From Microcebus murinus (taxonomy: Eukaryota; Chordata; Mammalia; Primates; Cheirogaleidae), in NCBI RefSeq assembly GCF_040939455.1, contig NC_134113.1, forward strand, positions 14,556,501 to 14,620,500: a stretch of DNA of 64,000 bases, written 5' to 3'. Each line of letters opens with the position of its first letter. Position 1 is the stretch's first letter. This document shows positions 32,401 through 64,000 of this stretch, in pieces. Position numbers and translations under genes: made by a program. The notes beneath the pieces were generated by a model, which had not been told where the DNA came from, made no database searches, and saw nothing but the letters and a program-made list of their open reading frames with translations.

Positions 32401-33619
32401 ATCCCATTCATGAGTAATATCTCTGTTTTGGTTTATTATGCTTTTTCACTGTGGAAACAGAGAACTCTATATATGATGGTTTAGTTTTTCATTTTTTTTT
32501 CCAACCTTTCCTAGAACTTTTCTTAGTTAACCAGAATTTTGTGAGCCTATTCAGTTGGTCAGTTAGCAACACATTGATTGAGGTCCTACTATGTACCAGG
32601 CAGAGACGTCCTTTCTGCCTGAATATCCATACAGTCTAATAGGTACAGACATTTTCGTATAATATCCTTTCCCATTGCTATCCACTGCTATAAAAATATT
32701 TAGTTTTAAAAAAAAAATCCCTCTGCTGCATGCTTTGGTATGACACATCCATTTGTAATTCTTTGCCTATAGTGATATTAGCATGACTGTATATTAGTAT
32801 GGCCTCGCCATTTGTTAAAATATAGAAATGCTTCTATGTTGCTTGGTAAATAGCCACTGACCTGAGCCCCAGGAGTATTCCTCTCATTCCTGTAGTCCCA
32901 CCCATCTCAGCCTCTTCCCCTCTCCAGGACCCATTGACCATCCCCCGGGGCAGCTAAAGGATCAAGGAAGGCCCAGCACAGCAGGAAACCCACTGGACCT
33001 AGTCCTGCAGGAGGGACTTGCATCCATTCTGATATAAGATGCCATTACCGTCACCCTGCCTGCAGGACACAGAGGGCTTCACATGGCCCTCTCCCACTAC
33101 TCACATTTCCACTGGTCATTGCTCATTGCTTGGCTAGAGACCCTCCCCTCTCACCCGAGCTCCTTCCCCTCAGCTCTCACTGCCATTCTTCTATGCTTCC
33201 CCTAGTGCTGCCTGCACCCTGACCATCCCCAGGCCACCCCTCCTTAGCCCTGCCCCCAGTCCTGCTGCCCAGGTTCTTGCTGTAGCTTATCCTGCGGAAC
33301 CCAAACCAATTCCGCAGGACTGAGACATCACACCGGATGCCTATGGCCATATCAGTGTTAAAATATTGAAATGCCTCAGTATCTAATGGTAAAGAGCCAA
33401 TGCTCTGAGTGCCTCCCTCCAAGCCCCAGTGCCCCAACTATCTGGCCGAGACATCCTCTATCCTCCCCCGATCCAGCAGCCAACCGCATAGACCCCTCTC
33501 TGGGATTGTGTTCAACATCAGTTCCAATGGTTGCCTACACTCTACTAGTATGTAAATGCTTTGTTAATCACCTCTGCAAAGAACTACAATACAACGCAGA
33601 GTAAGGTAAGGGCTATTCC

Positions 33620-34040
33620 TTCATTTATTAATTAACTAATTCATCCCACCAGCACTTCCAATCACTCACTGATTGCCAGGCACTTAGCCAGATCTGAGAC
33701 CTCGAAACCAAATGCAGTCTCTGCCTTCATGCATTTATGTTCTGGTAAGGGAGAGGCAGATCCTAAGTAAGAAAAGAAACATGCACACATGAATAAATGT
33801 ATATTCTGATCAAGCGTTCAGGAGAAAATGAGATTTTTCTCAGGGAAGTCGGACATGGCTTCTGATAAAAGACTGTGTTTAAAGTGGACCTTAAGGATGT
33901 GCAGGGTTTCTGCAGGCCTGGCTGGAGGGGGACAGCATAGGCAACCTCATTAAGCAGAAAACATGGCATGTGTTTAGGGACCAGGACTTCCGTTTGGCTG
34001 GACAGTGGGGTAAACAGAGGGGACTCCTGGGAGGTCAGGT
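33620..34040 (-). repeat. L2 remnant
   Basis: GATTGCCAGGCACTTAGCCA, CAGTCTCTGCCTTCATGC and GGCATGTGTTTAGGGACCAG in reversed L2 order. Confidence 0.65.
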
Positions 34041-34499
34041 GAGAGATGGACTGATGCATGAACAGGTCAATACCCTAATTCTGAACCTCATGGCCCTCCA
34101 GCACAATATCCACATGGACATGGACTAATCTGGGCACAGGACCACTGTAAAAGTCAGGCAGTTTGTGCACTAGACAAAATGCCAGCCAAGAGGGTAAGTG
34201 GGGCAGTCCTTGCTCTCCCTGCCCAGCTGCATACATTGGGGTGGGAGTTCCTAAAATACTTTCCACTGGTCCCACTTGTGCCAATGGCTGGCATCTCTCC
34301 AAAGGAGCACCTTTTCCCATTTCACAAAAAAAGCCCAAGATAGTCTAGCAATAGCCTTGGCTGGACACTTCCATCTCTAATCAGACTGCTCTGTTCTTTC
34401 CAAGCAAATTCTCTGGAAAACTCTTGTCTACATCATCCCATTCCCACCTCCATGGCCTCACCTTTAAGCCTACACAACTCTCTCAATCAAACCTCTCAC

Positions 34500-34820
34500 C
34501 TACTCTGGCCGAGCACCTCCTACCCCTTACAGTGACCTCTTCCCCTTCACCCGGCTGCTCCTGAATCCTAGTCCTCTTTGAATCCTTACCTGACCACCTG
34601 GCCTGACCCCTTTCTCTGTCTAAACACATGGTTCTCATGACTTCCTCTTCCTTGCCCACTCCACAAGGTCACCTTCCTTGGCCTTCCTTGATTTGTTCCA
34701 CTTTGTGTGTTAGCCCAGTGGTACCGGCCACGCATGGGTCTCTAGCATGTGTGAATGCAGCAGTGAGATCTCATCCAGATTGTAAACTCCCAAAACCAGA
34801 AACGAAGCCTGTGAATGTAT
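34500..34820 (+). repeat. L2-like remnant
   Basis: Pyrimidine-rich CTGACCACCTGGCCTGACCC and CATCCAGATTGTAAACTCCC resemble an L2 3' region. Confidence 0.5.
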
Positions 34821-34914
34821 AGCTCACTTGGCTGTCATTAAAAGAAACCCACATCACTATTGCTGTTGGGTCCTGTGCTTCATCTATCAAGAAAATGAAA
34901 TCGCATTAATTCAC

Positions 34915-35360
34915 TGGATGCATTAATTCAACAAGCATATATTGATCATTCACATATCCCAAGCACAGGTGATATGACAGTGAATAAGATGTGGTTTCTC
35001 TCCTTGGAGAGGATTTTTTTAATCAAAAATTTGTTGTGTCTACCATGTTCCAGGCATTGTGCTAGACTCTGAAGTTATAAAAGTTAAGACACAATCCCTG
35101 TGACAAAGGGACAGACAAGTAAAAAGACAATCACAATACAGAGTGCAACCTACCAAGACCAAGGATTTCCCTAAGTGCTGTGGGAACCCATAAAGCTCAT
35201 ATGGCCCAGTTCACAGCCTCATGGAAGAGACATTCTTTCATTCAACATTTCCCCATTGCCTACTGTGTGCCAGTCGCTGTTCAGGGTGCTGAAGTGATGA
35301 AGTCTTTCCCATGAAGTCCACCAAATCCAGTAGAGGAGGCACACAAGAAACAAATCAAGC
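34915..35360 (-). repeat. Stacked L2 remnants
   Basis: Three reversed L2 termini occur in succession (ATTCAACAAGCATATATTGA; CCATGTTCCAGGCATTGTGC; GCCTACTGTGTGCCAGTCGC). They may be separate insertions or an internally repeated element. Confidence 0.55.
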
Positions 35361-35560
35361 AAGACCCCATCTCTACAAAAAATGTTTAAAAATTAGCTGG
35401 GTATGGTGGTGCACACTTGTAGTCCCAGCTACTCAGGAGGCTGAGACAGGAAGATCACTTGAGCCCAGGAATTCGAGGCTGCAGTGAGCTATGATGGCAC
35501 CACTGCACTCCAGCCTGGGTGAAAAAGCAAAACTCTGTCTCTTAAAAAACATTTAAAAAG
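35357..35560 (+). repeat. Alu right arm fragment
   Basis: Starts in the middle linker (AAGACCCCATCTCTAC) and ends in an A-rich tail; 5'-truncated. Confidence 0.87.
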
Positions 35561-35939
35561 AAGAAAATAGTATGCATATGTTGCTTATTAAAGAATATAA
35601 CGTATGCTATAATTACTATGGTTTTAAATAAGTCAGCATGATATAGAGAGGAAGACAGAGGATGATTTTTTGAGACACAAACTTTTTGACAATACTCATT
35701 ATTCAATGCTTCATTGTCTTCTGACATTTCATCTTAAAGAGGAGAAACATAAAACTGCCATTATATTTATTCCTTTGTATATAATATGTTGTCCTTTCTT
35801 TTACAGATGCTTGTAAGCTTTTTTCTTTCATAAACTGTAATTCAAAATTATTGCCAGAAAACAAATTAAATAAATAAATTAGCAACTATGTGCTACACTA
35901 TATGATGATAAATGTTTTGGAAAAAATTAAGCAACAGGG

Positions 35940-36430
35940 GAGGCATAGGGAATATCAGAGTCACAGGGAAGGTGTCCTTGTTCTGCATGGAGTGGTAGGA
36001 AACGCTTCACTGAGATGACACTTGAGATCTAAAGACACGAAAGACCTAGACATGTGGTTATCTGAGAAAGACTATAACAGACAGAGGGAACAGCAAGTGC
36101 AAAGACCCTGGGGCACAGACTGCTTAGAGTATTCACAAAAGCTAAAGTTAACCAGTGGCGCTGGGGCCACATGACCCAGGCATGTGTGTTAAGGACAGAG
36201 GTCAATGAGAAAGTGGAGGTGTGGGGTGAGGAGGGCCCTGTAGCTGCTGGTGGAAGGGCTTTGGCTTTCACACTGAGTAATAAGGAGAACCACTGCAAGG
36301 CTTTAACAGGGTGGGTGACATGATCTGACTTTCATTTTAAGAAGCCTGCTCTGGCTGTGGTGTGGAGAATAGCCAGAAAGAGGCAAGGGATGGAGCTTGG
36401 AGACAGTGAGGAGGCGTCACAAACGTCCAC
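35940..36430 (-). repeat. L2 remnant
   Basis: GAGGGAACAGCAAGTGCAAA, CAGGGTGGGTGACATGATCT and GGCTGTGGTGTGGAGAATAG in reversed L2 order. Confidence 0.65.
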
Positions 36431-37093
36431 GTGTCCGCATGAAATGGTGCAGGCTTGGACCAGGGGGTAGCGGTGGAGGGAGGAGAAGGAGACCCGCCTG
36501 CGGCAGGCAGCGTGGTCGTGTGTCAGATGTCCAAATGGAAGCACGTGCATGGCGCAAAGAGCGGTTGGGGTGCAGAGGAGAGTGTGAGGACCCCGGTGTG
36601 GAATGACATGGGGAGGGAAGCTTTCACAGAGGGGGACGCTGGAGCTGGCCCTGGAAGGGAGAGTGTGTACATGCATGTGTGTTTACACTGGGAGGGTTGA
36701 ACAAAAGGCCCCCAAGCATGAAAGAACCAGCAAATTGAGGAGCAGCAAATAGCTCAGTGTGGCCAGCTCAGGACAGCACCACTTGGACAGGAGAAGAGGG
36801 ACAGGAGCTAAGAAGTTTGGGGCCAGTTGTGAAAGATCTTGAGTGTGAAGCTAAGAGTGTAAGCCCTGTCCTGCAGGCACAGCGGAGTCACCAAAGGTCT
36901 TCACGCAGGTGGGTGATTGCTTCAGAGCCACCAGGCCATTTTTGTAAACTATCGACTAGTTTGTTCTAAGATTGTCAAGAATCCGCAATGCCCCAGCATC
37001 CTTCTCAGGGCATTTCTCAATCACTGAGTTTACTGCAAGGCTATTGTAGTATATTGTTTGTATTGTGTTGTATTGCACTATTGTATTGTGTCA

Positions 37094-37095
<2 letters not shown>

Positions 37096-37126
<31 letters not shown>
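37096..37126 (+). repeat. (GT)n microsatellite
   Basis: GT array about 350 bases upstream of BPIFC coding exon 1. Confidence 0.95.
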
Positions 37127-37127
<1 letters not shown>

Positions 37128-37259
37128 CTCACCCACTAGTCTGTGAGAAGCAGAGGTCAAGGGCCATGTGTAGGTCATCTCAACATCCTCAGCACCTAGA
37201 ACACATTCTGGTGTGTTCAGTAAATGATGCTTGAATGAATGAATAGATGGGTGGCAGGG

Positions 37260-37363
37260 TGGCGGGGTGGCTGGCTGGATGGATGGCTGGCTGGATGGAT
37301 GGCTGGCTGGCTGGCTGGATGGATGGATGGATGGATGGATGGATGGATGGATGGATGGATGGA
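37260..37363 (+). repeat. GGAT/GGCT tetranucleotide array
   Basis: Mixed GGCT and GGAT units resolve into a pure (GGAT) run of about ten units from 37317. It ends about 110 bases before BPIFC coding exon 1 and probably grew from the L2 tail (TGAATGAATGAA) just upstream. Confidence 0.95.
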
Positions 37364-37471
37364 GTTCTGGAAGTGACCAATGAAAATGGGAAAGTCTAGA
37401 AATGTTGGATGGAATTGACCAATGAGAAAGCCAAGAATAATAAAGGAACCATAAATGTTGGTTAATTGCAG

Positions 37472-57280
<19,809 letters not shown>

Positions 57281-57604
57281 GTAAGATCAGTTGATTTGGC
57301 TGTTGGAAACCTTGGTAATAATTGAGTCAAAGGTCACATAGACAAAGTGGCCATTAAGAGAACAAATTAAGTTAGCCATTGTATGAACGTGAGTCAGTTA
57401 AGCACTTCTCCTGGAATGGACCAGATCATTTTGCAGTACGGACTTAACTAAAAATCGCATTGTAAAGTTTTTCTTTTTTCTTCCCATTAGAGTCATATTA
57501 AAATAAAAAGGGGGGAAATAATTATAAATATAATTCTGTAATAGAAGTGCACATTCTAATGGTACAGCAATATAAACTAAATGACCTCTTCATCAAATGC
57601 AGAG

Positions 57605-57770
57605 AGTGTGATATGGAGGAAAGAGCATAAAATTTAGGGGTTAAGGAACCAAGTTTCAAGTCCCTGCTCACCAGCTCTAGAACAATGATCAAGTCTATTA
57701 GCCTCTTTAAGCCTCAGTTTCCTTATCTGTAAAATAATGACATTGTCCTGGATCACGTCTAAGGTACCTT
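57605..57770 (+). repeat. MIR fragment
   Basis: AAGTTTCAAGTCCCTGCTCA and CCTCAGTTTCCTTATCTGTA. Confidence 0.75.
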
Positions 57771-58094
57771 CAGACCCTGACGATCTGATCCCATTACTAG
57801 AACATAGAATTTAACAAGATCTTGCCCTGTGTGGCCCAGCTGGCTCGCAGATGCAAGGCAGGCAGTGTGAAAGGTCAAGAGCAGGTCACAGACAGAGATC
57901 GCTGAACACTAGGTGACATTTGGAAGAACCACCTTCGAAGCCCATTTTCCTGGGCCCTGTAAACTGGCAGTTGAAATCATCAATCAGGCTACCTACGGGA
58001 GGATTTACAGCAGGAGCAGATGGCCCAGACTGAGTTCAGAGAAGAAAGAAAAGGAAGCAATAAAACAGACTTACAGCAGGACCAGAAAAGAATT

Positions 58095-58440
58095 GAGAAA
58101 CCAGTAGGGGGGAGGAAAGTAAGTCAATTGCCATAAGTCAACATGATGGTTGTAGAGACTATTGTATAATATAAACACGGAAAAAGTTTTCGATAAAGTC
58201 ATGTTAAATGGAAAAAGCAGAATACAAAACTGCATGAACACAACATCCATCAGTGGTGTAAAACAGCTGCACATTTAGAAGAGGAAAACAGCTTTGCATT
58301 TGGACAAGGAAGTGAATCACATAAATGAAAATGAAGAGTTGTGTGTTAGGGTATGGGATTATGAGTGGTTTTGTTTTTCATTAAAATTTTCTCTCTAACT
58401 ATACTGTTTTTCCAACGAAAGGAATAAAATTTTTCTTAAA
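58095..58440 (+). repeat. Possible L1M-type 3' fragment
   Basis: AAAGCAGAATACAAAACTGC and a following A/T-rich region resemble L1 3' sequence. Weak call. Confidence 0.4.
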
Positions 58441-58449
58441 AGGTAGTAT

Positions 58450-58745
58450 GGGCTGGGCCCTCATACCTGTAATCCTAGCACTCTGGAAGGCTGAGACAGG
58501 AGAATTACTTGAAGTCAGGAGCTTGAGTCCAGCCTGAGCAAGAGCAAGACCCCATCTCTACTAAAAATAGAAAAAATTAGCCGGCTGTGGTGGTGTGCAC
58601 CAACTACTCAGGAGGCTGAGGCAGGAGGATCTCTTGAGTTCAGGAGTTTGAGGTTGCTGTGAGCTATGATGACACCACTGCACTCTAGCCCGGGCAACAG
58701 AGTGAGACTCTGTCTCAAAAAAAAAAAAAAAACGGGGGGAAAAAC
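58450..58745 (+). mobile_element. Alu with 10-bp TSD in BPIFC intron 11
   Basis: Flanked by AAGGTAGTAT (58440-58449 and 58746-58755). A short internal deletion sits near the 5' end, and it lacks the lemur linker. Confidence 0.9.
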
Positions 58746-58976
58746 AAGGTAGTATTGTTTCCCAGAGAGAAAAAGTTTCAAGAAGGCTTCACTCAAATTT
58801 ACCCAGCCCTTCAAAGCAGAGCTGACTTCTCTGTTAGGCTGAACAGGCACGGTTCCCAGAGCCACGATGCTACAGGGACCTGTGAAAATGTTTTACTATA
58901 TTTTAAAATAAGAATTTTAAAAATGAATACAATCCAGACTTGGTTATACTTATCTTTATACCAATACAGTTGTAAG

Positions 58977-58979
<3 letters not shown>

Positions 58980-59028
<49 letters not shown>
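58980..59028 (+). repeat. (TA)24 microsatellite
   Basis: 49-base uninterrupted TA array in BPIFC intron 11; able to extrude a cruciform and likely unstable. Confidence 0.97.
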
Positions 59029-59031
<3 letters not shown>

Positions 59032-60364
59032 GAATGTCACCCCCCAAGACAAAGTGCCTCAGATGTCCGAAAGTCACAGGTGGCCCTATTTCTGGGATAT
59101 CTGGCTGACAAAACCTGCATCATGATGGGTGATCTTTATTTGGCAGTCTGGTCGCTGAGAGGAGGGAAGGCAGAGAGCAGGAGGGTGAGGAGGGGAAGGA
59201 CTGAAGGTGAGGACCTGGTGGCACCTGAGGCCACCGGACGAGAGAGTTTGGATTCCACGGCCTGAGCAGCAGGACTGTGCGTGCAGCTGAGACCTCAGTC
59301 TGTTTGAAGGCAGAGAGGAAAGGGCCAGGGGGAATAGAGAGGCCAGCAGTCAGGGGTGACTGGGGGAGAGTGGGGCAGAGCTGCTAGCTGAGACAGCGAG
59401 CCCTGGGGAAGGTGGAAATGACGTGTGCGTTTGAGCAGGTGTCCAGAAGGAAGGATGTAATAATGGTGGGATTTCAAGCTTGCGGTGGGCAGGTGGGAAA
59501 GACCACGTGCAGGGAGACCAGGTTCACGTCTGCTTCCATCAAGCTGACCCTCACCTCTTAACGTTCCTACTAGGAAGCAAGGGCACGTTCATTGGGTGTG
59601 GTGTTTATTTATGGGAATAATTGAAAAAACTGATTTTGATCCGCTGAATTCACATGATGCCGAGAAATGTGTGAATTCATTCTCTGGCTCCCTCCGGTTC
59701 ACAGTGCGTTTTGACCTCACAAACACGAACCCTGAAATTAGGACCCCTGCCTCATCCACTCTGCTGCGGTCTCCTGCAGATTCTGCGCTGGGGAGGCTTC
59801 CTGCGCTCCCATGTGTGATCTGCAGGGCCCACGGCCACGTGAAAATAGGGGGTCCCCTTTTCAACAATTATTAAGAATTGCAAGATGGAGACAGCAGGGC
59901 ATTAAACCAAGCGTGGGGCCCTCATGAGCACGAGGTCCTGTCGAGCAGCCATTGAGTGTGAGGGTGGTCCCCACAGAGGGCGTTCCAGCAAACCTCAGGC
60001 AGTGGGCAGGCTGGGGCAAGGTGGGCAGGCCAGGCCTCACTCCAGCCAGAGGCAGCCAAACCCAGAGGAGGCCTGGCCCTGCCTCCCGCTTCAGCCAGTT
60101 CCTCCACCCCCGGCTCCCCAAGCGCTGCTTTTCAGGACGAGCTGGTTTGGTCTTGGGTGACATCAGAGAGACACAGCAGGAAAGGTGTACAGTGGGTGGG
60201 GATGGGCAGAACATCCCTGAGAAGCACCGGGGAATACAGGGGCACCGGGGCCCTTCTGACAACCCCTGCCGGAACGTGCCTCTTCCTGGACCCACATGGG
60301 GCTGGGTGCATAGACTCGAGGTGCAGAAATCAGAGACAAACTGAATGTGCTGGTTTAGAGAGGC

Positions 60365-60600
60365 GGTAGGATCACAAGCTTTGGAGTCAGATTAGCTGGG
60401 TTCCGTCCCAGCCCTGCTGTTCATTAGCTGTGGGGTCTGGGGCAAGTTTCTCACCTCTCTAGGTCTCCACTTCCTCGTCTATAGAATGATGATAGAATGA
60501 AACCTACTGCAAGAGGTTGTGGTGAGGAATATGTGAGTTATTCTATATAAAGTGTATGATAAGTGCTCAAGAAATGTTGGTTATAACTATTACTTAAAAT
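60365..60600 (+). repeat. MIR
   Basis: GGTTCCGTCCCAGCCCTGCT, CACTTCCTCGTCTATAGAAT and a GTGCTCAAGAAATGTTGG tail. Confidence 0.85.
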
Positions 60601-61304
60601 CTGGGACTAGCCTTAGCCCAGGAGGTGCTCAATTATACGAGCCAATTTCAAGAATATTCCTATTCAGAATATATTTTACTCCCTTGTCTCTTGCCCAGTG
60701 CCAGCTAAGAGACAATTAGCCTTTTGTTCTAGAGTTTGTGACTACTCTTCATTACTGAGCCTTTGTTGTGTATTAGGGCCTGTGCCAATCATAGCACCTA
60801 TATTGTTTCATTTAAACCTTACAACTCCATCTACAGGGCCTGGCACATTGTTCAATAAATGTCAGTAGATTAAATGAACAGTCAGGTAGGTATTATTATC
60901 CCCATTTTACGGTTTATAGAGTTTAAATAACTTGTTCAAGGTTACAGAGCTATCAAATGGCTGAGCAGAACTTCAACCTGGGTGGGTCTGTTTTCAAAGC
61001 CATGGGTCTTACTACATTATGCAGCCTTTGATGTGGTGGAGAGCTAAGACTTAGGGAATAAATACTCTTGCCTGGAAGAGGGAAGCCATGAGCTTGGAGC
61101 CACAGTAAATTGAAACAGGTAGCGTGCCCTTTTTCAATATTAAGCATTGATAGAAGAAAGAGAAGATATTGGAACTGAGTGTCCTAAAATGGGAAAAGCA
61201 CACCAACTCTTTTTTTCATTTCATCAAGGAATTGAGTGGAAGAAAGGGCAAAGAAGCAAAAGCTGGAAGTATTAATAATAAACTTGACCTCTTTTGGGTA
61301 TGTT

Positions 61305-61520
61305 TAGTTAAGAGCACAATCTCTGGAGTCAGGCATATCTGGATTTGAATTCTACCTCAGTCACTTGCGAGCTGTGTGACCTTCGACAAGTTACTTAACC
61401 TTTTCAAGTATCAGTTTCCTTGTCTGTAAAACAGAGCTCCTCTGACCGTAGGGTTATTGTATCGGGAGATGAGATAATGTATGTAAGTCATTTCACACAA
61501 CACCCATGTTACTACTAGTA
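61305..61520 (+). repeat. MIR
   Basis: GAGCACAATCTCTGGAGTCA, GAGCTGTGTGACCTTCGACA and TTTCCTTGTCTGTAAAACAG. Confidence 0.85.
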
Positions 61521-61970
61521 GTAGTTCATTCTCTTTCCCCATTCTAGAATCAAAGTTTGACCAAATAAGAGGGAGAAACTGATCCCAAGAGCCTTGACGT
61601 GTCAGGATGGTTTTAAAAGCTGTGGAGTTGGCCACAAAGTCATAAACCAGATGCTTATAGCTCTATCTACAATTGAGATTTTTGTGCCAAACACGGTTCT
61701 ATTTGGAGGCAACCTCAGTACAGGTTAGACCAGATAGTAGACATTCTTTAGATCTGTTCAGAGGCCAAGTTAAATGACACCTTCCCTTTTTTGGTCTTTA
61801 TCCAAATAACTTATTAATAATTCTAACCCTCTTATCCTAATCATATGCAAAGCTCAAGGCAATCAAATATAACTTACTATTGAATCATTTAGAACTTTGG
61901 AACATTTTTTTGGCATCGCTTTGATTGAGGTTTTAGATGCTCCCAACTGTACCCCACCCCACTACCATCA

Positions 61971-62014
61971 ACACATACACACACACACACACACATGCTC
62001 ATACACACACACAC
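61971..62014 (+). repeat. Interrupted (AC)n microsatellite
   Basis: AC array broken by TGCTCAT. Confidence 0.93.
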
Positions 62015-62659
62015 CCTACAACCCTTGCCAAACGACATAGTCAGAGAATGCAAATATAGCTGACTACAAGCAGATGGAATCACTACCTAACTCCACTCCT
62101 TGCAGCTTGGGAAGATAAACATTTCCCAGTGTGAGCCATCTGGAAAGAAACCCAGAAAAGAAAGCAGGTCCGGGCAGAATGGATTCACAGTTTCTATTGG
62201 AATGATGCTTTGGACACGTCAGTGGAGCTCGTCCTTGCCACCCAGGCTGACCCACAACACCACCCTTCCTCTGAGCTGCTGTCGAAGCCTGGGCAGAGGA
62301 ATGCCACAGTGGGGTAGCTTCGTGGGAGAAGGTAACCCCAAAGAGAACCTTCTCCCAGAATTTCTAGGCTGCAGGAGACAATGAGGTTAAAACATTGGGA
62401 AACTCTTACTCAACAAGAGGGTCCTTCAATAGTAGAATAGGTTCAACACATTCCTTCACTCAGAACTTCTCATTGTTGGATTAAATGCACAGCCTGGGAT
62501 TTTCGAGTTCTTCCTTTACTGGTCCTACCTCTCAAGCCAGCCAACCTCATCTCCCTCAGCTCCCTGAAGTGGTCATTCTGCTTTGGACTGGCTCACTCTC
62601 AGAGACCCCAGTTCCAACAAACACTCCATCCCCCACCATGTCCTTTATCTGCTCATCTG

Positions 62660-62830
62660 TTCATGAATCTATTAGGTTAGATTTATTGAACACCTACTGT
62701 ATGCTCTTCACTGTTCTTAACACACAGAGCAGAGAAAAGGATAATGGTGCCTACCATCCAGGCCACAGACTGGTGACAGAAACACTACATTAACAGGCAA
62801 TTATAAGACTGGGTGCTGAGGGGCATGCTA
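62660..62830 (-). repeat. L2 3'-end fragment
   Basis: GAACACCTACTGTATGCTCT and CAGGCAATTATAAGACTGGG. Confidence 0.6.
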
Positions 62831-62892
62831 GAGATGTGTACAGACTGCTTCTGCCTAAGGGCAGCTTATTCCCCCCACACAAATTCCCCATA

Positions 62893-62893
<1 letters not shown>

Positions 62894-62930
<37 letters not shown>
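62894..62930 (+). repeat. (CA)18 microsatellite
   Basis: Pure CA array in BPIFC intron 11. Confidence 0.96.
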
Positions 62931-62932
<2 letters not shown>

Positions 62933-63399
62933 TAGCCCACACTGGTTTCTTTATCTCTTCATGCCTTTTCAGAATTCCTGCAGCAAATCTGTGTGGCTCC
63001 TAAACCCACAAAGCAGCACCTAAATACACACTGCTTTGTATTGTTCTCTAATTGCTTCCTACATACTGCTTCTCTCCATCCCTCATAATTATAGATTGTA
63101 CATTCAATTCTTCACATTGCCCAGCACATTACTGAGCATAGAATGAGCACCTGGGAAACTCTTAGCCTGCCAATCTTTTCTCCATACCGCAGCCAGAGTG
63201 ATCTTAACAAAACACAGACATTATCTCCTTTAGACCTTCAATGGATCCCTTGCTTTGAGGATAAAGATCAAAATTCTAGCAAGGCTGGAAACACCGAGAC
63301 TGGTCAATCCCGTCTGCCTCTCCAATATCGTCCTGCCACTGTGTTCTTCCTAGCTCTCTGTTCCCTCCATGGGGTCTTTACCACCCCTGCCTGAATCCC

Positions 63400-63740
63400 T
63401 TCCCTCTCTCTTCCCCATTTTGCCTTTTGACTCCTACTCATCCTTCCTATTTCAGCCCAAGGATCTCTCCCTTGGAAACCTTCCCATGTCTACCAAGTGA
63501 GGTCAAATTCCTGTGTCACTTGAATCAATGAACTTCTTTCTTTCCTTCAAAGCACTTATCTCAATTTGTACTTAAGCCTTAATTAGTGGAGTTATTTGAT
63601 TGAGGACTGCCAGCCACTAGGCTGTGAGCTACGTGAGAACAGTGGCTGTGTCTGGTTTTGCTCACAATGTTATCTTCAGCACCTGCCCCAGTACTGACAC
63701 ATGCTAAGCGTTCAATAAATATCTGCTGAATGAATCAATC
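63400..63740 (+). repeat. L2 3' end
   Basis: GGAAACCTTCCCATGTCTAC through TAAGCGTTCAATAAATATCT and a TGAATGAATCAATC tail. Confidence 0.75.
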
Positions 63741-64000
63741 GATGAATAAAAGAAAACTAGGTGCCTGAATGTGCCAATCTCTATGCTCAATCCTGGGAAT
63801 ACAAAGATAATTAAGACTGGACCTCTACCCTCAAGGAGTTCAGAATCAAGGGGCAAAGAGATTTTAAAACTTAATCTTGACATTTGACCTTCACTGTGTC
63901 ATATTTGTTATAGTGACCCAGATTATGAATGGCCTTTGTCGTGCTTAAGAGTTTGCACTTTAGCTCTAGTTTTCAATCAAGGCGGTAAACCTTCAAAACT

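Larger units (their letters stand above)
20651..37471. other. Intergenic gap between divergent FBXO7 and BPIFC
   Basis: No protein-coding exon was recognised. It contains old LTR- or DNA-type repeat remnants, MER20 copies, a young hAT MITE, two old Alus plus an Alu half, L2 and MIR fragments and microsatellites. BPIFC 5'UTR exons may lie here, but none could be defined from sequence alone. Confidence 0.7.
57281..64000 (+). other. BPIFC intron 11 (incomplete)
   Basis: This starts with a GTAAGA donor and runs off the window. It holds MIR, L2, L1-like and Alu fragments plus (TA)n and (CA)n arrays. No segment matching the expected BPIFC C-terminus was found. Confidence 0.75.

Noticed and set aside
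37096..37363. CRISPR-like repeat array
   Set aside because: The units are simple 2- and 4-base repeats without spacers, in vertebrate DNA.
62090..62130. Possible further BPIFC exon after TTGCAG at about 62105
   Set aside because: The downstream translation does not resemble the expected BPIFC C-terminal peptide, and the phase does not help.

Overview
This is vertebrate nuclear DNA from a strepsirrhine primate, most likely a Malagasy lemur and possibly a mouse lemur (Microcebus) or a close relative. Three lines of evidence support this. Two multi-exon genes with canonical splice sites match FBXO7 and BPIFC, which are neighbours in divergent orientation on human chromosome 22q12. Many Alu copies carry the lemur-type diagnostic stretches 'attaattggccaacta' and 'gctgtgagctaggctgacgcca'. 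There are also primate-unusual DNA transposons: a TTAA-flanked piggyBac-type MITE and a hAT-type MITE with a perfect 8-bp target duplication.

Layout. Positions 1301-20261 (minus strand) hold the first seven coding exons of FBXO7, encoding residues 1-380 plus one base of codon 381. They cover the ubiquitin-like domain, the acidic linker, the FP domain and the F-box. The C-terminal proline-rich exons lie beyond the left edge. A CpG island at about 19.9-20.65 kb is the FBXO7 promoter and contains E-box and NRF1-like motifs. Positions 20.65-37.47 kb are intergenic: old repeats, a perfect CTCF-core match near 21.49 kb, and a hAT MITE nested in an older MER20 copy. Positions 37472-57280 (plus strand) hold eleven coding exons of BPIFC, from the signal peptide to residue 405 plus two bases of codon 406. 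They include the first BPI domain with its conserved cysteine pair, the proline-rich hinge and most of the second BPI domain. The last roughly 100 residues were not found before the right edge.

Both genes look intact: every exon joins in phase and no internal stop was seen. They are functionally unrelated. FBXO7 is an intracellular SCF-type ubiquitin ligase receptor that also binds the proteasome regulator PI31 and acts in mitophagy. BPIFC is a predicted secreted lipid-binding protein of the BPI/LBP/PLUNC superfamily. Most of the remaining DNA is interspersed repeats (Alu, MIR, L2, L1, hAT, Tigger, piggyBac) and microsatellites. No prokaryotic feature, CRISPR array or new gene system was found. 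The less ordinary items are the transposon insertions, a sharply bounded 76-bp local duplication inside FBXO7, and a possible boundary element between the two genes.
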